The notes beneath the pieces were generated by a model. It did no database searches. It was not told the DNA's origin and saw nothing but the letters and a program-made list of their open reading frames with translations. Positions 24,201 to 35,043 of a stretch of 64,000 bases of DNA are shown one piece after another (position 1 is the stretch's first letter; each line of letters opens with the position of its first letter). The position numbers were made by a program, and so were the translations under genes. Source of the DNA: Zoroaster sp. YZ-2022 (taxonomy: Eukaryota > Echinodermata > Asteroidea > Forcipulatida > Zoroasteridae); contig CM055828.1 in the NCBI GenBank assembly GCA_029582265.1, forward strand, positions 36,057,072 to 36,121,071, given 5' to 3'.

Positions 24201-27200
24201 TGATGCATTTGAAGACTGCTCCAAACTCCCCAGAGCCTATCTTGCAAACCTCTACGAATTCTTCATTATAGCGTGAGATGTTTGTCTCGCGTAAAGCAAT
24301 GCGCTGTTCAAAGAGAGAGAACAAAATGGTAAAGAATATACTTTTCATTTCCAAACATTTATTAATTAGTTGGAAAATGTGAAGTGTATCCGAGTTTAAG
24401 ATTAACTCTAACTATGCCTGATTTTGATGGATTCAGTACTCCACAGTACACAGCCCAGTGAATAGAGCATGTAGCCATGTGTACCAAATCCAAACAATTG
24501 GGGTACCTTTTTACTGCATGTTGATGGATTTTGGAGGATTTGGGATGGTTCCTAGCCAAAATGCCTAGGGGGTTAGGGTTAATTGATTCAGCACAGTACA
24601 ATTGAAATGCATTCATATGATGAAAATATCTCATTCATTCCTTGGGCTTCACACATGTGAAATAGCCCAATTTAATCCTAGATTGCCAAGGAAAAGAGGA
24701 AGTAAAGGGTGCACAAATACTGAGAGCTATCATTGAAGACGGCAAGAAAAATTAATTTCAATTATCAACAATGAGAACAATACCTTAATCAACAATACAT
24801 CAACAGGAGTAAGGGCTCACCCTTACCCTCCATGTTCCTACTAGGCTTGGGCGGTTCCGGCGGGTACCCGGTTCTACCCGATTCCAAATTGAAAATCAGA
24901 ACCGCGGTTCCACTCTTTTAAAGAACCGGGTACCCGCAAAAGTTGGTTCTGGAGCTGAAAGCTTCAAATACCCGGTTCCCAGGACCAACTCGGCTCCAAT
25001 TGAAATACCCGGTTGTCTGAGCTCCAACTCTAGAGCCGAGAGCCACTGGCTCCAGTCAAAATACCCGATTCTCTTTATGAGCGACCGACAAAATGTAACT
25101 CTAGACTGCAGCAAACTTGTGAAGGCGCCACACACACAACTGATGCAAACCGCAATGTCTGTGCATTAGTAGTATGCATTGTGTGTCTCTGAGTTGTTTA
25201 TAAATTGGCCCCATAACATGGATACTTTGGTTATAGAGATGTTGTTAAAAATGTTGACAGCACGTGTCTTGAGAAGTGGAGTGATCAAGATGGCCCCGTA
25301 ATATGGATAAACTTGTGACAAAGTTAATAGTCATGTTGCTAATTGTTCTTTATGTACTTTTAATACGGCATGGACGGTAATACTGTACCTTGTGTATATG
25401 GGGTGGTACAATTGCTTAATTGCTCCAACCCCTGAAGCCTGTGCAAAGCCACGGCATGTACAGCACGGCTTGTAAAGTTTCTTGCTAACGGTAGAATAAT
25501 GGAAACAAATCTCTAACTTAAACTGATGCTTAACGTTTCCATAAAGTTTTCTAAAAGTTTCTGAAACATATTTTAAATTAAACAACTTGAAACTCCTTCA
25601 CATCAGGGCGCAAGGAAGTTTGAATAGACTGTATGTTTTATTATTTTCATTAATCCTTATAAATGGTTTTCTTTGAATCTCTTGGAACCGGTTCTGACTC
25701 AAAACCGAGTTTCTGGAACCGCCCAAGCCTAGTTCCTACCCCCCCCCCCACCTCCAACCAATTGGTTTAAGATGCTGTAGAAAAAGTGCTCTCATGTATA
25801 TAGTTGAATGGATTTGAGTATCTGCCTCTTGAAGTATCTTACCTTGCAGGGATTTGTGAGTACACGGACATCATCATCATCATCATCATTGTTGTCATCT
25901 AAATCCATATTCCACAATGAACCTCCTCTGAAAATGGGCAACATAACAAAATATGAAGTTAAAACCAATACATGTATGTTAATAGTCAAGGACAATTGAA
26001 AATCTTTTAGCTTATTACCTTTAAAAAAGTGACAAAAGTGCATTATTTGCCACAATTTGTTTCAAGATTAACCCTAAGTCCCTAACCCTCCAGGGTATTT
26101 TGGCTAGAAATCCTGCCAGACACATCAGATTGCATCGTTTGTCAAAGTGACTTGGCTGTCCAGTGCAGCAAGATCCATCTGGTCACAAATCTCAACGCCG
26201 AACTGCCTCAGAGTCTGTGGTCACCAAATGCAGCAGGATACAACTCTGGCATTGTTCAATGGTACCAGCTCGATAGCCTCAGACTTGGCTGCTTATGCAC
26301 TGGTGTTGACAGCTGAATGCATCAAAGTGCACCAGACTTTTCCACCTGATGCACTGTGCTGCGTCTGGCAGGGTTAGGGTTAAACATGGATAACATCTAT
26401 TATCAGTTATGGTTTGTGGTAACACCATGTGGTTTGGATCTCAACTATCATGAAGTGAAATTGTGGTTCTGATAAGAACTGTACTGATCTTCTCTTGATT
26501 ACAGTATGCTATATTTATGAACCATGCAATATAGACATGTAACTGACAACCAAGATTGAAAATGAAAACATAATTTAGTGATTCATGAGTGTTGTCTATG
26601 GAAATGTTAATATGGTAAAAAGGCATAAACCATTTGTTCAAATAATGCAGTCCTGTAACTGCATACATTTTCAAGATTACGAGTGCACAGTCAATTACCA
26701 AATTTTCTTAATTCCAAAATTAATGTGCAAAAAAAATTCACTTTCCAATAAAAATCATATCCTTTCAAAAATAATTTATTTTTGGATAAATATGTGTTCT
26801 ATTTTCAATTTTTGGTTTCCACAATTTGTTATTAAACTGATCAGATTAGTTTAAATACATATTTCTAAAGAAGTTGACACACATCTAAACTTACATTTTT
26901 ACATGCTGTGTACAAAATCTTTAAAAAATTATGAACCATCCTAGTTCTGGTGCCTTTTTCAGACAAGTTGATGCACCATTTGAAACCATTCGTTTTGTGA
27001 AACACACCAAGGTGTAGTGTATCCACCATTCAAAAACCATTTGAATGGATTTGAATGGTAGTAAAGCTTGCTACCAACACTTTTCAAATGGTATCACCAT
27101 GTGGGTACAAAACCAATGGCCATTTTGGTAAGTGGAAATTTTGAATGGTTTCAAATGGTCAAACACTAGGAGGGTTAATTGAACTAAAAACTTATTCTAT

Positions 27201-28900
27201 CCATGTTTATATAATGTATATTTTTGTGACAGACATTGTTGTTGCAAAAAATGCATGTTATTTATTTGTCTATCACAAAAAATAATAACATCAATTTTTT
27301 GCAACAACGTTTATCGCAAAAAATGTATAATTAAATACACAGAGCATGGGGCATCAATCTTGAAATGAAACCTATCAATCTAAACTCAAATTGTTTGGGA
27401 TTGAAAACTGCCAAAACATTTGAACTTTTGTGGTAAGATGAATGGGATAGAATGTAAGACCCAACCACCACTTGTACACAATGTCGAACGTTAAACATGA
27501 AATGGCCAACATCTCACTGGATGTACACACATTCATTGCTCAAAATCTCCCAAAACAATGTTTTCAATCCTCACAAAATTTTCCTCTCCTTAAGTGTGTC
27601 CTCTATCATCTTTTATTGGAAAGAATGTCATATCCGACCGCCACTTTTTAAGATTTAAAAAAAAAAATTTGCAACCACTAACCAGTTAAAAAACGATTCT
27701 ATAGATTTTTGGGTGTACAGAAAGCGAAAACTATCTTTAAAATACACTTGAATGATGGTTTTCGGACTTTATTTCCCTTCTAAAAAAATCCTCCCCTTCA
27801 GAAAATAGAAGGATCCTATTTATAGTTGCCACTGCGCATGTACAATGACCATGTTGGTCACTAATGGGGGAGTTGACAAGATCAGACTGACATGACCGAG
27901 GAAGTCATCGTATACCAAAAATGCCTGATTTTTCATGAAATAAATAGGCCTATCCTGGAATAATTTGAAGTATATGTCGGCCTCCATCATCATCCATATG
28001 TTCTCCATCTTACTAGGTAGGTAAGATTACATTATTGGTTTTATTGAATGAGAAAAAGTGGTGGTTGGATACTCCTTTTTTTAAATGAAAATTAGGCCTA
28101 TTTGTCATTTCAGATACTACATTCTTTCAGATGAATGAAAGCTGTCACAGCTATTAACTCCTGGCTGGATTATTTGTAATCACTCACTCCTTCCTTTGTC
28201 GTTTCTTCCTGGATGCATTAAGAACTAAACCGGATGGTGTGAAGGGATTGATATTGGCCAATCTGGCTTCCTTCCTATTGTTCGCGGCTCCCAATCGAGG
28301 AGCAGATTTTGTTTGTCTGTTTTCCAAGTCATTCTTGTGTTTATTACCAAACAAACGGCTACCTAGACCGCGACTTCTTCGTTGGGATCCCGTGACAGTT
28401 GTAGTCACTGGTCTAGAACGTTCGATGAGAGATTTCGGTGTATGTGGTGTGTCAAAAAGACGCAGATTTCGGAGTCGTTTGTGGGGTGGCGTTGACGATG
28501 CGCTGCTGCTGTCCTGGCGTATCGTGAGGCGTGACTCTTCGTGGTTTTTAAACAACATCGGTGATGAGTCGGGACTACTAGTACTTGATAAACGGCTCAC
28601 TGGAGATTGATCTAACGATCTTCTGGATTTTCTGGAAGGACTATGTTGAGGTGTACCGAAGCTTGGGTCCCAACCCTCAATGGAGGTATCCATAAAGTCA
28701 TCTTTGGCATCAGAATTTGTCAATATCGAATCGGATCCTGTGCTTCCACTTGCAGACGTATCAATCAAGGAATCGGATTCATCTCCGTCATGTTCGTCGG
28801 GACTATCGCCCCCATTACACTCTCGAAAATTCAGTCTTTGAACTGGTGATCCACCAAAATGACGCCCGAAAAGGGTTTTCGCTGGAGTGGCCACAGACAT
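18281..28900 (-). CDS. WEE1: WEE1 protein kinase (CDK1 inhibitory kinase)
   Basis: Ten coding exons on the minus strand: 28900-28188, 25927-25843, 24303-24134, 23562-23441, 22479-22333, 21673-21539, 21212-21127, 19698-19531, 18686-18547 and 18398-18281. All introns are GT-AG and phases close to 627 aa (human WEE1 is 646). Exon 1 is an acidic, Ser/Thr-Pro-rich regulatory region with the WEE1 motifs [10 protein letters not shown] and NINPFTP. The kinase domain follows: glycine loop GSGEFG (about 289-294), lysine in YAIKK (about 311), catalytic LVHLDIKP (Asp about 409), the WEE1-specific DLG in place of DFG (about 459-461), and [13 protein letters not shown] in the activation segment. Family knowledge: a nuclear kinase that phosphorylates CDK1 on Tyr15 to hold cells in G2. 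WEE1 versus the paralogue WEE2 cannot be separated by eye, but an invertebrate single-copy WEE1 is likely. Confidence 0.95.
19371..19410. repeat. perfect 40-bp palindrome
   Basis: AGCAGGTTCTTTCTCAAAGG is followed immediately by its exact reverse complement with no spacer, in intron 8 of WEE1. Confidence 0.95.
19800..20932. mobile_element. hAT-type element, family 1, long copy (1.13 kb)
   Basis: Ends TAAGGCTTGGGCGATATCGA and TATCGCCCAAGCCTG. Flanks CCAGATAC (19792-19799) and CCAGATAA (20933-20940) form an 8-bp duplication with one mismatch. It shares ends with the short copies but has about 0.7 kb of extra interior without a transposase frame. Lies in WEE1 intron 7. Confidence 0.8.
21860..22158. 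mobile_element. 5'-truncated hAT family 1 copy with nested TTAA element
   Basis: The right half matches the 37292-37671 copy (GTACTTCTGAAGTAGTTC, then ATATTATCGTG...CGCCCAAGCTTA). It is interrupted at 21955-22036 by a small TTAA-flanked element. Left end missing. WEE1 intron 5. Confidence 0.7.
21955..22036. mobile_element. 82-bp TTAA element, CCCTAAC family
   Basis: Flanked by TTAA at 21951-21954 and 22037-22040. The ends are inverted: CCCTAACTCCCTAG and CTAGGGAGTTAGGG. TTAA target plus CCC start fits piggyBac. It is nested inside a hAT copy, so it is younger than that copy. Confidence 0.8.
22543..23087. mobile_element. foldback element (GGCCAATTTCATAGAGCTGC type) split by a TTAA element
   Basis: The left arm GGCCAATTCCATAGAGCTGC and right inverted arm GCAGTTTATGAAATTGGCC are separated by 22610-22975. 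That insert begins after TTAA with CCCTCCTACTG and ends AGTAGGAGGG; its right TTAA is degraded to ACAA. The insert's internal CATTTGAATCCATTCAAAT-like repeats match 26939-27174. WEE1 intron 4. Confidence 0.65.
23565..23733 (-). repeat. 36-bp tandem repeat of branch-point/acceptor-like units next to WEE1 exon 4
   Basis: About five copies of a 36-bp unit abut the acceptor of WEE1 exon 4 (exon start 23562). On the minus strand each unit reads TACTAAT, an AT stretch, then TTTTCTTAYATCAG or a decayed version. The real acceptor (23563-23564) is the last copy. Two decoys keep the AG at 23631-23632 and 23667-23668. Confidence 0.75.
24406..24578. mobile_element. TTAA element, CCCTAAC family
   Basis: TTAA flanks at 24402-24405 and 24579-24582. 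The right end CCTAGGGGGTTAGGG is clear; the left end CTCTAACTATGCC is slightly decayed. WEE1 intron 2, just upstream of exon 3. Confidence 0.65.
24842..25731. mobile_element. hAT-type element, family 2 (890 bp)
   Basis: The ends TAGGCTTGGGCGGTTCC and GGAACCGCCCAAGCCTA are exact inverted copies, flanked by a perfect 8-bp duplication GTTCCTAC (24834-24841 and 25732-25739). The outer ten bases match hAT family 1. No transposase frame recognised. WEE1 intron 2. Confidence 0.9.
26072..26379. mobile_element. TTAA element, CCCTAA family
   Basis: TTAA at 26068-26071 and 26380-26383. Left end CCCTAAGTCCCTAACCC; right end GGCAGGGTTAGGG. Non-coding, 308 bp, WEE1 intron 1. Confidence 0.7.
26404..26510. 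mobile_element. partial copy of the GGTAACACCATGTGGTTTG element
   Basis: GTTTGTGGTAACACCATGTG followed by GATCTCAACTATC and GTGGTTCTGATAAGAACTG matches the left arm of the complete copy at 61035-61294. The inverted right arm is absent. Confidence 0.6.
26939..27174. mobile_element. TTAA element, CCCTCCTA family
   Basis: The right end CACTAGGAGGG abuts TTAA (27175-27178). The interior carries repeated CCATTTGAATGG-type palindromes like the insert at 22610-22975, in opposite orientation. The left boundary is approximate. WEE1 intron 1. Confidence 0.6.
27621..28127. mobile_element. non-autonomous DNA element, GAATGTCATATCCGACCGCC family, copy 2
   Basis: It shares ends and interior with 11033-11479. 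The right end has an extra stretch of about 45 bp before GATACTACATTCTTTC, so the terminal segment is interrupted or duplicated there. WEE1 intron 1, close to the end of exon 1. Confidence 0.7.
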
Positions 28901-29213
28901 GATGAACTAAAATCCAAAGACAAAATGTCTAAATTAATATTGTATACGATACGAATAAAAAACAGATGTCATGACTCAACGTTTATGTGGAAAACACATA
29001 AATGAAAAATGGCGCGCCTCGGAAGCGGATACTCATTGCAATCGAAATTGACCAATCACAGCCAGTAGAAGATTCCTTGTATCCAGAGTAATGAATGATG
29101 ATCATGTCCACAATGCACACTGCATTGATCGAGGTTGAAGAAACTAAGTTCAGTGAACCGTGTTGTTATAAAGCTTGTTTTTATCTGACTCCACAACTGA
29201 AATAGAGATCAGT
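28901..29213 (-). promoter_or_regulatory. probable WEE1 5' UTR and promoter
   Basis: Sequence between the WEE1 start codon and the Mutator-like element. It holds a GC-rich patch (GGCGCGCC near 29009) and a CCAAT box at 29052-29056. An E2F site was considered near the GGCGCGCC patch but is only a partial match. No transcription start can be assigned. Confidence 0.35.
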
Positions 29214-29639
29214 GTCAACTCGCCCCCTCGCAAACTCGCCCCTTACAAACTCGCCCCTTACAAACTCGCCCCCTAGCAAACTCGCCCCCCAGTGATACAA
29301 ACTCGCCCCCTCGCAAACTCGCCCCCCACAAACTCGCCCCTCCGCAAACTCGCCCCCCGGCAAACTCGCCCCCCGGCAAACTCGCCTCCCCGCAAACTCG
29401 CCCCCCCGCCAACTCGCCCCCGGCAAACTCGCCCCCCAACCCATATCACCATAATAAATCGTGTCTTTTTTGTCCTTTAACACCCCGGCAAACTCGCTCC
29501 CCACAAACTCGCCCCAAAACCCATATTACTGAAAATTATGTGATCCAACTAAATTTTTATGCTGTCTTATAGCTATGCGGTAAATTGTTTATATAAGCGA
29601 GTGAGTAAATCAAATACTTAATAGAGATAAATCAATTTT

Positions 29640-30050
29640 TTACCGTTTTATTTAACGAACAGTTACAAATAAAATCATTGAAACGGTAAAACAAATTAAA
29701 TAGTTAAATAAACATTTTAAGAATTACATGAGACGATGATTGCTGAAAAATAATTTTAAAAAATAAATAAATAAAATAAATTTTTAAATAAAAAGACGTT
29801 AAAACGTATTTACTTAAAAAGGCAAATAAAGTAATAAACAAATCAGTGATGATAATAAGTTTAAATACATTGCATTGCCTAAAAATTTACTAAAAATTTA
29901 TTTAATTAAAAAAAATATTTAACGAACAGTTACAAATAAAATCATTGAAACGGTTAAAAAATTTAAATAGTTAAATAAACATTTAAAGAATTACATGAGA
30001 CGATGATTACTGAAAAAAATAATTTAAAAAAAACAAATAAAATAAACATT
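29640..30050. repeat. direct repeat of about 120 bp inside the MULE
   Basis: TTTAACGAACAGTTACAAAT...ATTACATGAGACGATGATT occurs at about 29650-29760 and again at 29918-30030, separated by AT-rich DNA. Confidence 0.75.
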
Positions 30051-30053
30051 AAT

Positions 30054-30472
30054 TTACTGGCCATCCGGGGCATTTCCATAAACGGCCGCACATCCCCTAA
30101 GTAAAGTCTTGGAAGACTTTCTTCCTTTGGTGAAGTCATCCCACATCTTGAAAATTTTCTGCTGTGCCGAGGTCCCCGTCTTTCGTTGTCTCTTTGTGAG
30201 TTTGTTCTCTGACACAAGCCGCATCTGCAAACCTACATTTACTGTTTCCTTGTGCAGAAACTGTATCAGCTGGTACATTGACATGTTGGATCTTCCCGTC
30301 CTTCTGTTTAGACGATTGTGCCAGCCTGCAAACAATAAAGAAACACATGTAAACACAAGAAGAAAAAGAAGAAGATGAAGAAAGAAAAAAAGAAGATGAA
30401 GAAGAAGAAGAAAGGGAAATAAATGTAACATTTGAGATAATACCAACCTTCCAGGTCATTGTTGGTCCTGAT
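30054..30472 (-). pseudogene. C-terminal fragment of a MULE-type transposase
   Basis: On the minus strand a short exon ends RTNNDLE at donor AAG|GTTGG (exon end 30448). It joins in phase to an exon 30325-30054 beginning GWHNRLNRR and ending with a stop. RTNN(D/A)xEGWHxRLN is a familiar C-terminal signature of Mutator-type transposases. The intron contains a GAA/TTC tract (30354-30418). The upstream frame hits a stop just before the short exon, and the catalytic DDE part is absent, so this copy cannot encode an active enzyme. Confidence 0.6.
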
Positions 30473-30538
30473 GCTCTGCATGATTCAACACTTTAGTTTT
30501 AAGAGTGTAGGTTGAAATTGTATCTGATTGAAACTATA

Positions 30539-30739
30539 CACTGTAAGAAATATTGGGCAAACACGGTTGATAATGTTACCCAACACTGGTCAACATATCA
30601 ACAGGTTACACAGTTGGTTTCCCATTGCCCAATGTTGGATAATTTTTTGCCAAAATATGTGAACAGTTGTGGTAAATACTGACCAATTCTGGGAGAAATA
30701 ACCTTACCCAACCCCATGTTGCCCAACGTATTTACAGTG
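30539..30739. mobile_element. MITE with CACTGTAA ends and TA duplication
   Basis: CACTGTAAGAAATATTGGGC at the left and GCCCAACGTATTTACAGTG at the right are inverted. TA flanks both sides. 201 bp, nested inside the MULE. Confidence 0.75.
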
Positions 30740-32061
30740 TAAGGACAAATACAAGTTTTATTCGTCCAGTTAGAGTAAATTTCATCATGAATTTCATCAT
30801 CATCAACTTCATTTCATAATTAGAACTTTTCATTGTAAGTCGTATATGTCACTCAAGACTACCACTGGGGCCTGTTCGCGTCTTGGTTTCTTAACATTTT
30901 TTGTTTGAGTGTGTTTTAACTTTACCGATAATCGCTGAAGACGGAAGCGCTGGGTGACCACAATGCACTTCCATCACAATAGAATATTGATTAGTTTGAG
31001 AGCTTCTCCAAATTATACCATTTTTATTTTAAAAATCGAAAACAATATTTTATTTTCAAGTTTAAAACAATTTTACAACCATCTGGAATAAGATGAAACA
31101 TGATTTCAACTGTTTTTCTCTTGGGTACATTTTGGGGTGAGTCATTATACCAACATCAATTTTCTGATGACTACAATTCTGTGCGTCTCAAAAAACGGCG
31201 CTCAAGACGTCCACGCATATGATCATGCATTGAAATTCAGCATTTTACAAGAGGATCCTTCACTGCTAATTTCATTTGTAAGTTACGGTCCAGTTGATTA
31301 TATAACCTTAGGTGCGTCATTTAGGGTAAATTGAGGATATTAATTATTCAATATGGGTCGGTGGGCGAGTTTGCCGGGGGGCGAGTTTGCCGGGGGGCGA
31401 GTTTGCCGGGGGGCGAGTTTGCCGGGGGGCGACTTTGCGGAGGGGCGAGTTTGCGGAGGGGCGAGTTTGTGGGGGGCGAGTTTGCGAGGGGGCGAGTTTG
31501 TATCACTGGGGGGCGAGTTTGCTAGGGGGCGAGTTTGTAAGGGGCGAGTTTGTAAGGGGCGAGTTTGCGAGGGGGCGAGTTGACTGGCATCCCGTGGGAT
31601 GATGATGAGTCACCCTTAAACTATTTTTGCATAATAATTAGATGGGCGTTATTGTATCGACATAATTTTGTTTACATATTGACTTAATGGAACAAACTGG
31701 TTAGGAGAACCGACTTCAACTAGATTATGTAAAGAAAAAATACTCCTATGATAACCGTATGGCCCTAGTTATCATTCAAAATCTAAATAATGGTCACTTT
31801 TTCACATTTTACAACAGAAATAGTACTTCCATTGATAAAGGCTCCTCCCCCACGTTCAAATGAAGTTAAAGTGATACATGCAACAGAAATGATACATTTT
31901 TAGAGGGTGTTTTTGCATTGTTATGGCAACTAGTTTTACAGCTCAATAATTGTTTTTCAGCTCAATAACAAATTGTCAGCAATGGGGTTTTACTAGTCAA
32001 TTATTATAGCTAATTATTTATGTACTACAACTTGATTGAAGAAATTGAATACTGAATTTTT

Positions 32062-32166
32062 AATTGTTATTTTGTGAGAGAATTGTTAAAAAGGAAACTT
32101 TTGAAGTAGGACTAGAGACATAGGCTTCAAAGGTTTTTTTTGACAATTCTCTCCCAAATAACAATT
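32062..32166. repeat. 105-bp foldback hairpin
   Basis: AATTGTTATTTTGTGAGAGA continuing to CTTTTGAAG is mirrored by CTTCAAAGG...TCTCTCCCAAATAACAATT, giving a stem of about 40 bp with few mismatches and a short loop. A small MITE or a hairpin transcript source. Confidence 0.75.
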
Positions 32167-34100
32167 CACCACACGCACAATAAAAGCAAAATAAATCAGG
32201 CCAATTCAAACGCAACATTAAAATAAGTACATACAAACACAGAGAATAGAATCCCATTTTTTTTAATGAAATAACTCTTCAAATACAAGATGAACAAACA
32301 AAGGAATAAATATGGAAATATACTGCAATCTATGACAGTAAAAATTTAAAAAATGGGATTTCAGTTTAAAATACACTGTCTTGATAACTACCCTAAACAG
32401 AAAAAGATAGAGGCTTCCTTTTTTAATTTTTTTTTAATGCAAATCGCCCCACAAAAGGCCAATGGCCACTCCAAGGTGGGGGCTACTATGTCATTGAGTT
32501 GTTACAACGACTCCACACTGAAGAAACCAGCCCCTCGCACCAAAACAAGACAAGTTAATAACCAGCCTCTTCACAGTGAGAAAAGGTTTTCACAGTGAGA
32601 AAAGGACTGGGAGGGGTAACTAGTCCAGAACAAGTTAGTTGTTAAACTGCCTCTACCCCTATAAGCAATTATGGTTAAGTGTCTTGCTCAAGGACACAAG
32701 TGTCACGGCCAGGATTCGAACCCACATTCTGCTGCTGACACCAGAACTTGAGTCCGGTAAGCTAGACCGCTTGGCCACAACACTCAAAAGCACACTGTAG
32801 CTTGAGGAAACCTGTAAACAAAATTGCTTACTATGTGAACCAGATACACTGGGGTAAACCCCAACTCTTCCAGTGTTCCAAGTTATATAATCTGTAGTAC
32901 ATGTGTATTTGTACCAAAACATTAAGAAAAAAGATCAACACTACTGAGGAAATGCCAGGGTAACTAAATAATTTCGAGGGTAAAATCATGATACCTTCGT
33001 ATTCTCAATTTAAAAGTGCTAATGTTTATGCGCCCTCCCCAAGTAAAAACATATATTGGTGACTCTTAACACTTCTTATCGATTGTCAGACTCCACCCCG
33101 AAAAAATACATTAAAAACTATCAACAACTGCAAAACCATACAAAAAATACCTTAAAACTGTTTATATAACACAATGCTAGATCATGTGTTTCATTCTTTC
33201 TGATATGACTTAAAGTTCTTTGGCCATTAGTTAGAACAATTCTCTAAAACATTCTTTAAAATATTTACTTATGTTTAAACAGGTACCCTTTTTCTTATTA
33301 CTTATAAATCAAACCCTTATAATACACCAATAGTTAAGGCAGAACAACTACTGCCTAATGCACAGTAAAACACAAACTATTTTAATAAAATTTTAAAATT
33401 ATACAAATATCTAAAGACAAAGGGCAGTAGAACAGTAAAACAAAAACTATTTTAAAATACATTTTTAAATTCTACACATCTAATAAAATCAGCAGAAAAA
33501 CAAAATGTATTACTTATTATCTTTCATTCTCAGCATCCCGAAATTATTTAAATAATATTCTGCAAACATAATAATAATTAGCCATTAATTTAAAGCACCT
33601 TTCTCAAATGCCTTGACTTTTACCAACACAGGATTTTGAGTTAAATAAACTAATTTTAGCAATCTAAATTGTTCCATGTCCAAACTTTTCAAGGTGATAA
33701 AAACATTTACAAATGTATCAGTCATGTTTTTATTAATTTACCAGCTATTTACAGAAATTTACATTTAAATATGACACTTTTATTATTCTTGTACAGAGAA
33801 AATAAAATTGAGATATTTCACAAAATAGCATGGAGTAACATTTATTAAGTGCCCATTTATATATATTTGTGACATTCTGACAAGCACGACCTGCATAGAA
33901 CATAACTTTACTTGTACAATATATTTCTTCATCACAAATATTTTTTAATAATCAATGGTTTGATTTCCTGTTTAATCTCTGTGACTAAGGCCTAGAAATT
34001 AACATAAGATTCTCAAAAATTCACTACTAGCAAGCCATGATACTATGGGGTTCAACTTAAATAAATATTTCATTAAAAAACATTGTACATTTAAATTTAA
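32167..34100. other. no gene recognised; one SINE fragment
   Basis: AT-rich, downstream of TCP11L1. Apart from the SINE fragment at 32660-32790 I see no exon or repeat boundary. Confidence 0.5.
32660..32790 (-). mobile_element. SINE head fragment
   Basis: The minus-strand tRNA-like head and upper body (complement of AAGTGTCTTGCTCAAGGACA and GGATTCGAACCC) match the SINE at 5284-5666. The tail is missing. Confidence 0.7.
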
Positions 34101-34102
34101 AA

Positions 34103-35043
34103 GGGAAGATACAGCATTGGTAATGTTGGCCAAACTGCTTCTATGAGTATGCTTACTCTCTTTGAATCAAGATATACATTGAAGGGAAGGTACAGCATTG
34201 GTAATGTTGGCCAAACTGCTTCTATGAGTATGCTTACTCTCTTTGAATCAAGATATACATTGAAGGGAAGGTACAGCATTGGTAATGTTGGCCAAACTGC
34301 TTCTATGAGTATGCTTGCTCTCTTTGAATCAAGATATACATATGAAGGGAAGGTACAGCATTGGTAATGTTGGCCAAACTGCTTCTATGAGTATGCTTGC
34401 TCTCTTTGAATCAAGATATACATTGAAGGGAAGGTACAGCATTGGTAAAGTTGGCCAAACTGCTTCTATGAGTATGCTTGCTCTCTTTGAATCAAGATAT
34501 ACATTGAAGGGAAGGTACAGCATTGGTAAAGTTGGCCAAACTGCTTCTATGAGTATGCTTGCTCTCTTTGAATCAAGATATACATTGAAGGGAAGGTACA
34601 GCATTGGTAATGTTGGCCAAACTGCTTCTATGAGTATGCTTGCTCTCTTTGAATCAAGATATACATTGAAGGGAAGGTACAGCATTGGTAATGTTGGCCA
34701 AACTGCTTCTATGAGTATGCTTGCTCTCTTTGAATCAAGATATACATTGAAGGGAAGGTACAGCATTGGCAATGTTGGCCAAACTGCTTCTATGAGTATG
34801 CTTACTCTCTTTGAATCAAGATATGCATTGAAGGGAAGGTACAACATTGGCAATATTGGCACAACTGATTCTCTGAGTATGCTTACTCTCTTTTAATCAA
34901 GATATACATTGAAGGGAAGGTACAATGTACATTGGAAATGTTGGCTTAACTGCTTCTATGAGTATGCTTACTCTCTTTGAATCAAGATATACATTGAAGG
35001 GAAGGTACAACATTGATAATGTTGGCTAAACTGCTTCTATGAG
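34103..35043. repeat. 81-bp satellite array, about 12 units
   Basis: Unit starts GGGAAGGTACAGCATTGGTA and repeats every 81 bp (starts at 34103, 34184, 34265 and so on). A 1-bp insertion in the third unit and a longer insertion near 34925 break the strict period. Central units are nearly identical and outer units diverge, as expected for unequal exchange. The array is interrupted by a small hAT-type element at 35044 and resumes briefly at 35266-35300. Because 81 is a multiple of three, open frames run through on both strands; these are not genes. Confidence 0.95.

Larger units (their letters stand above)
29214..31584 (-). mobile_element. Mutator-like (MULE) element with minisatellite inverted ends
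   Basis: The two ends are long inverted copies, about 29214-29450 and 31350-31584. Each consists of 14-20-bp units of the type AAACTCGCCCC + variable bases. The order of variant units, including the odd CCAGTGATAC unit, is the same from the outside inward on both ends, so these are true terminal inverted repeats. Between them lies the spliced C-terminal part of a MULE-type transposase. Long inverted ends fit Mutator. I found no clear 9-bp target duplication. Confidence 0.65.

Noticed and set aside
28239..28902. Plus-strand frames opposite WEE1 exon 1
   Set aside because: They overlap the conserved WEE1 N-terminal exon on the other strand and have no domain.
28995..29020. E2F site in the WEE1 promoter
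   Set aside because: GGCGCGCC next to ATTTTTC only partly matches TTTSGCGC; insufficient without conservation data.
29181..29504. Open frames with repeating GGEFAGGRVC-like peptides (also 31331-31602)
   Set aside because: They are translations of the GC-rich minisatellite ends of the MULE, open in several frames at once and mirrored at both ends; not a gene.
30054..30446. Leucine/phenylalanine-rich leader (about 45 codons) before GWHNRLNRR as a signal peptide
   Set aside because: It is the translation of a GAA/TTC tract in the intron; the real exon starts at the acceptor at 30325.
34315..34896. A 193-codon repetitive protein on the plus strand and a 177-codon one on the minus strand
   Set aside because: Explained by the 81-bp satellite period being a multiple of three.
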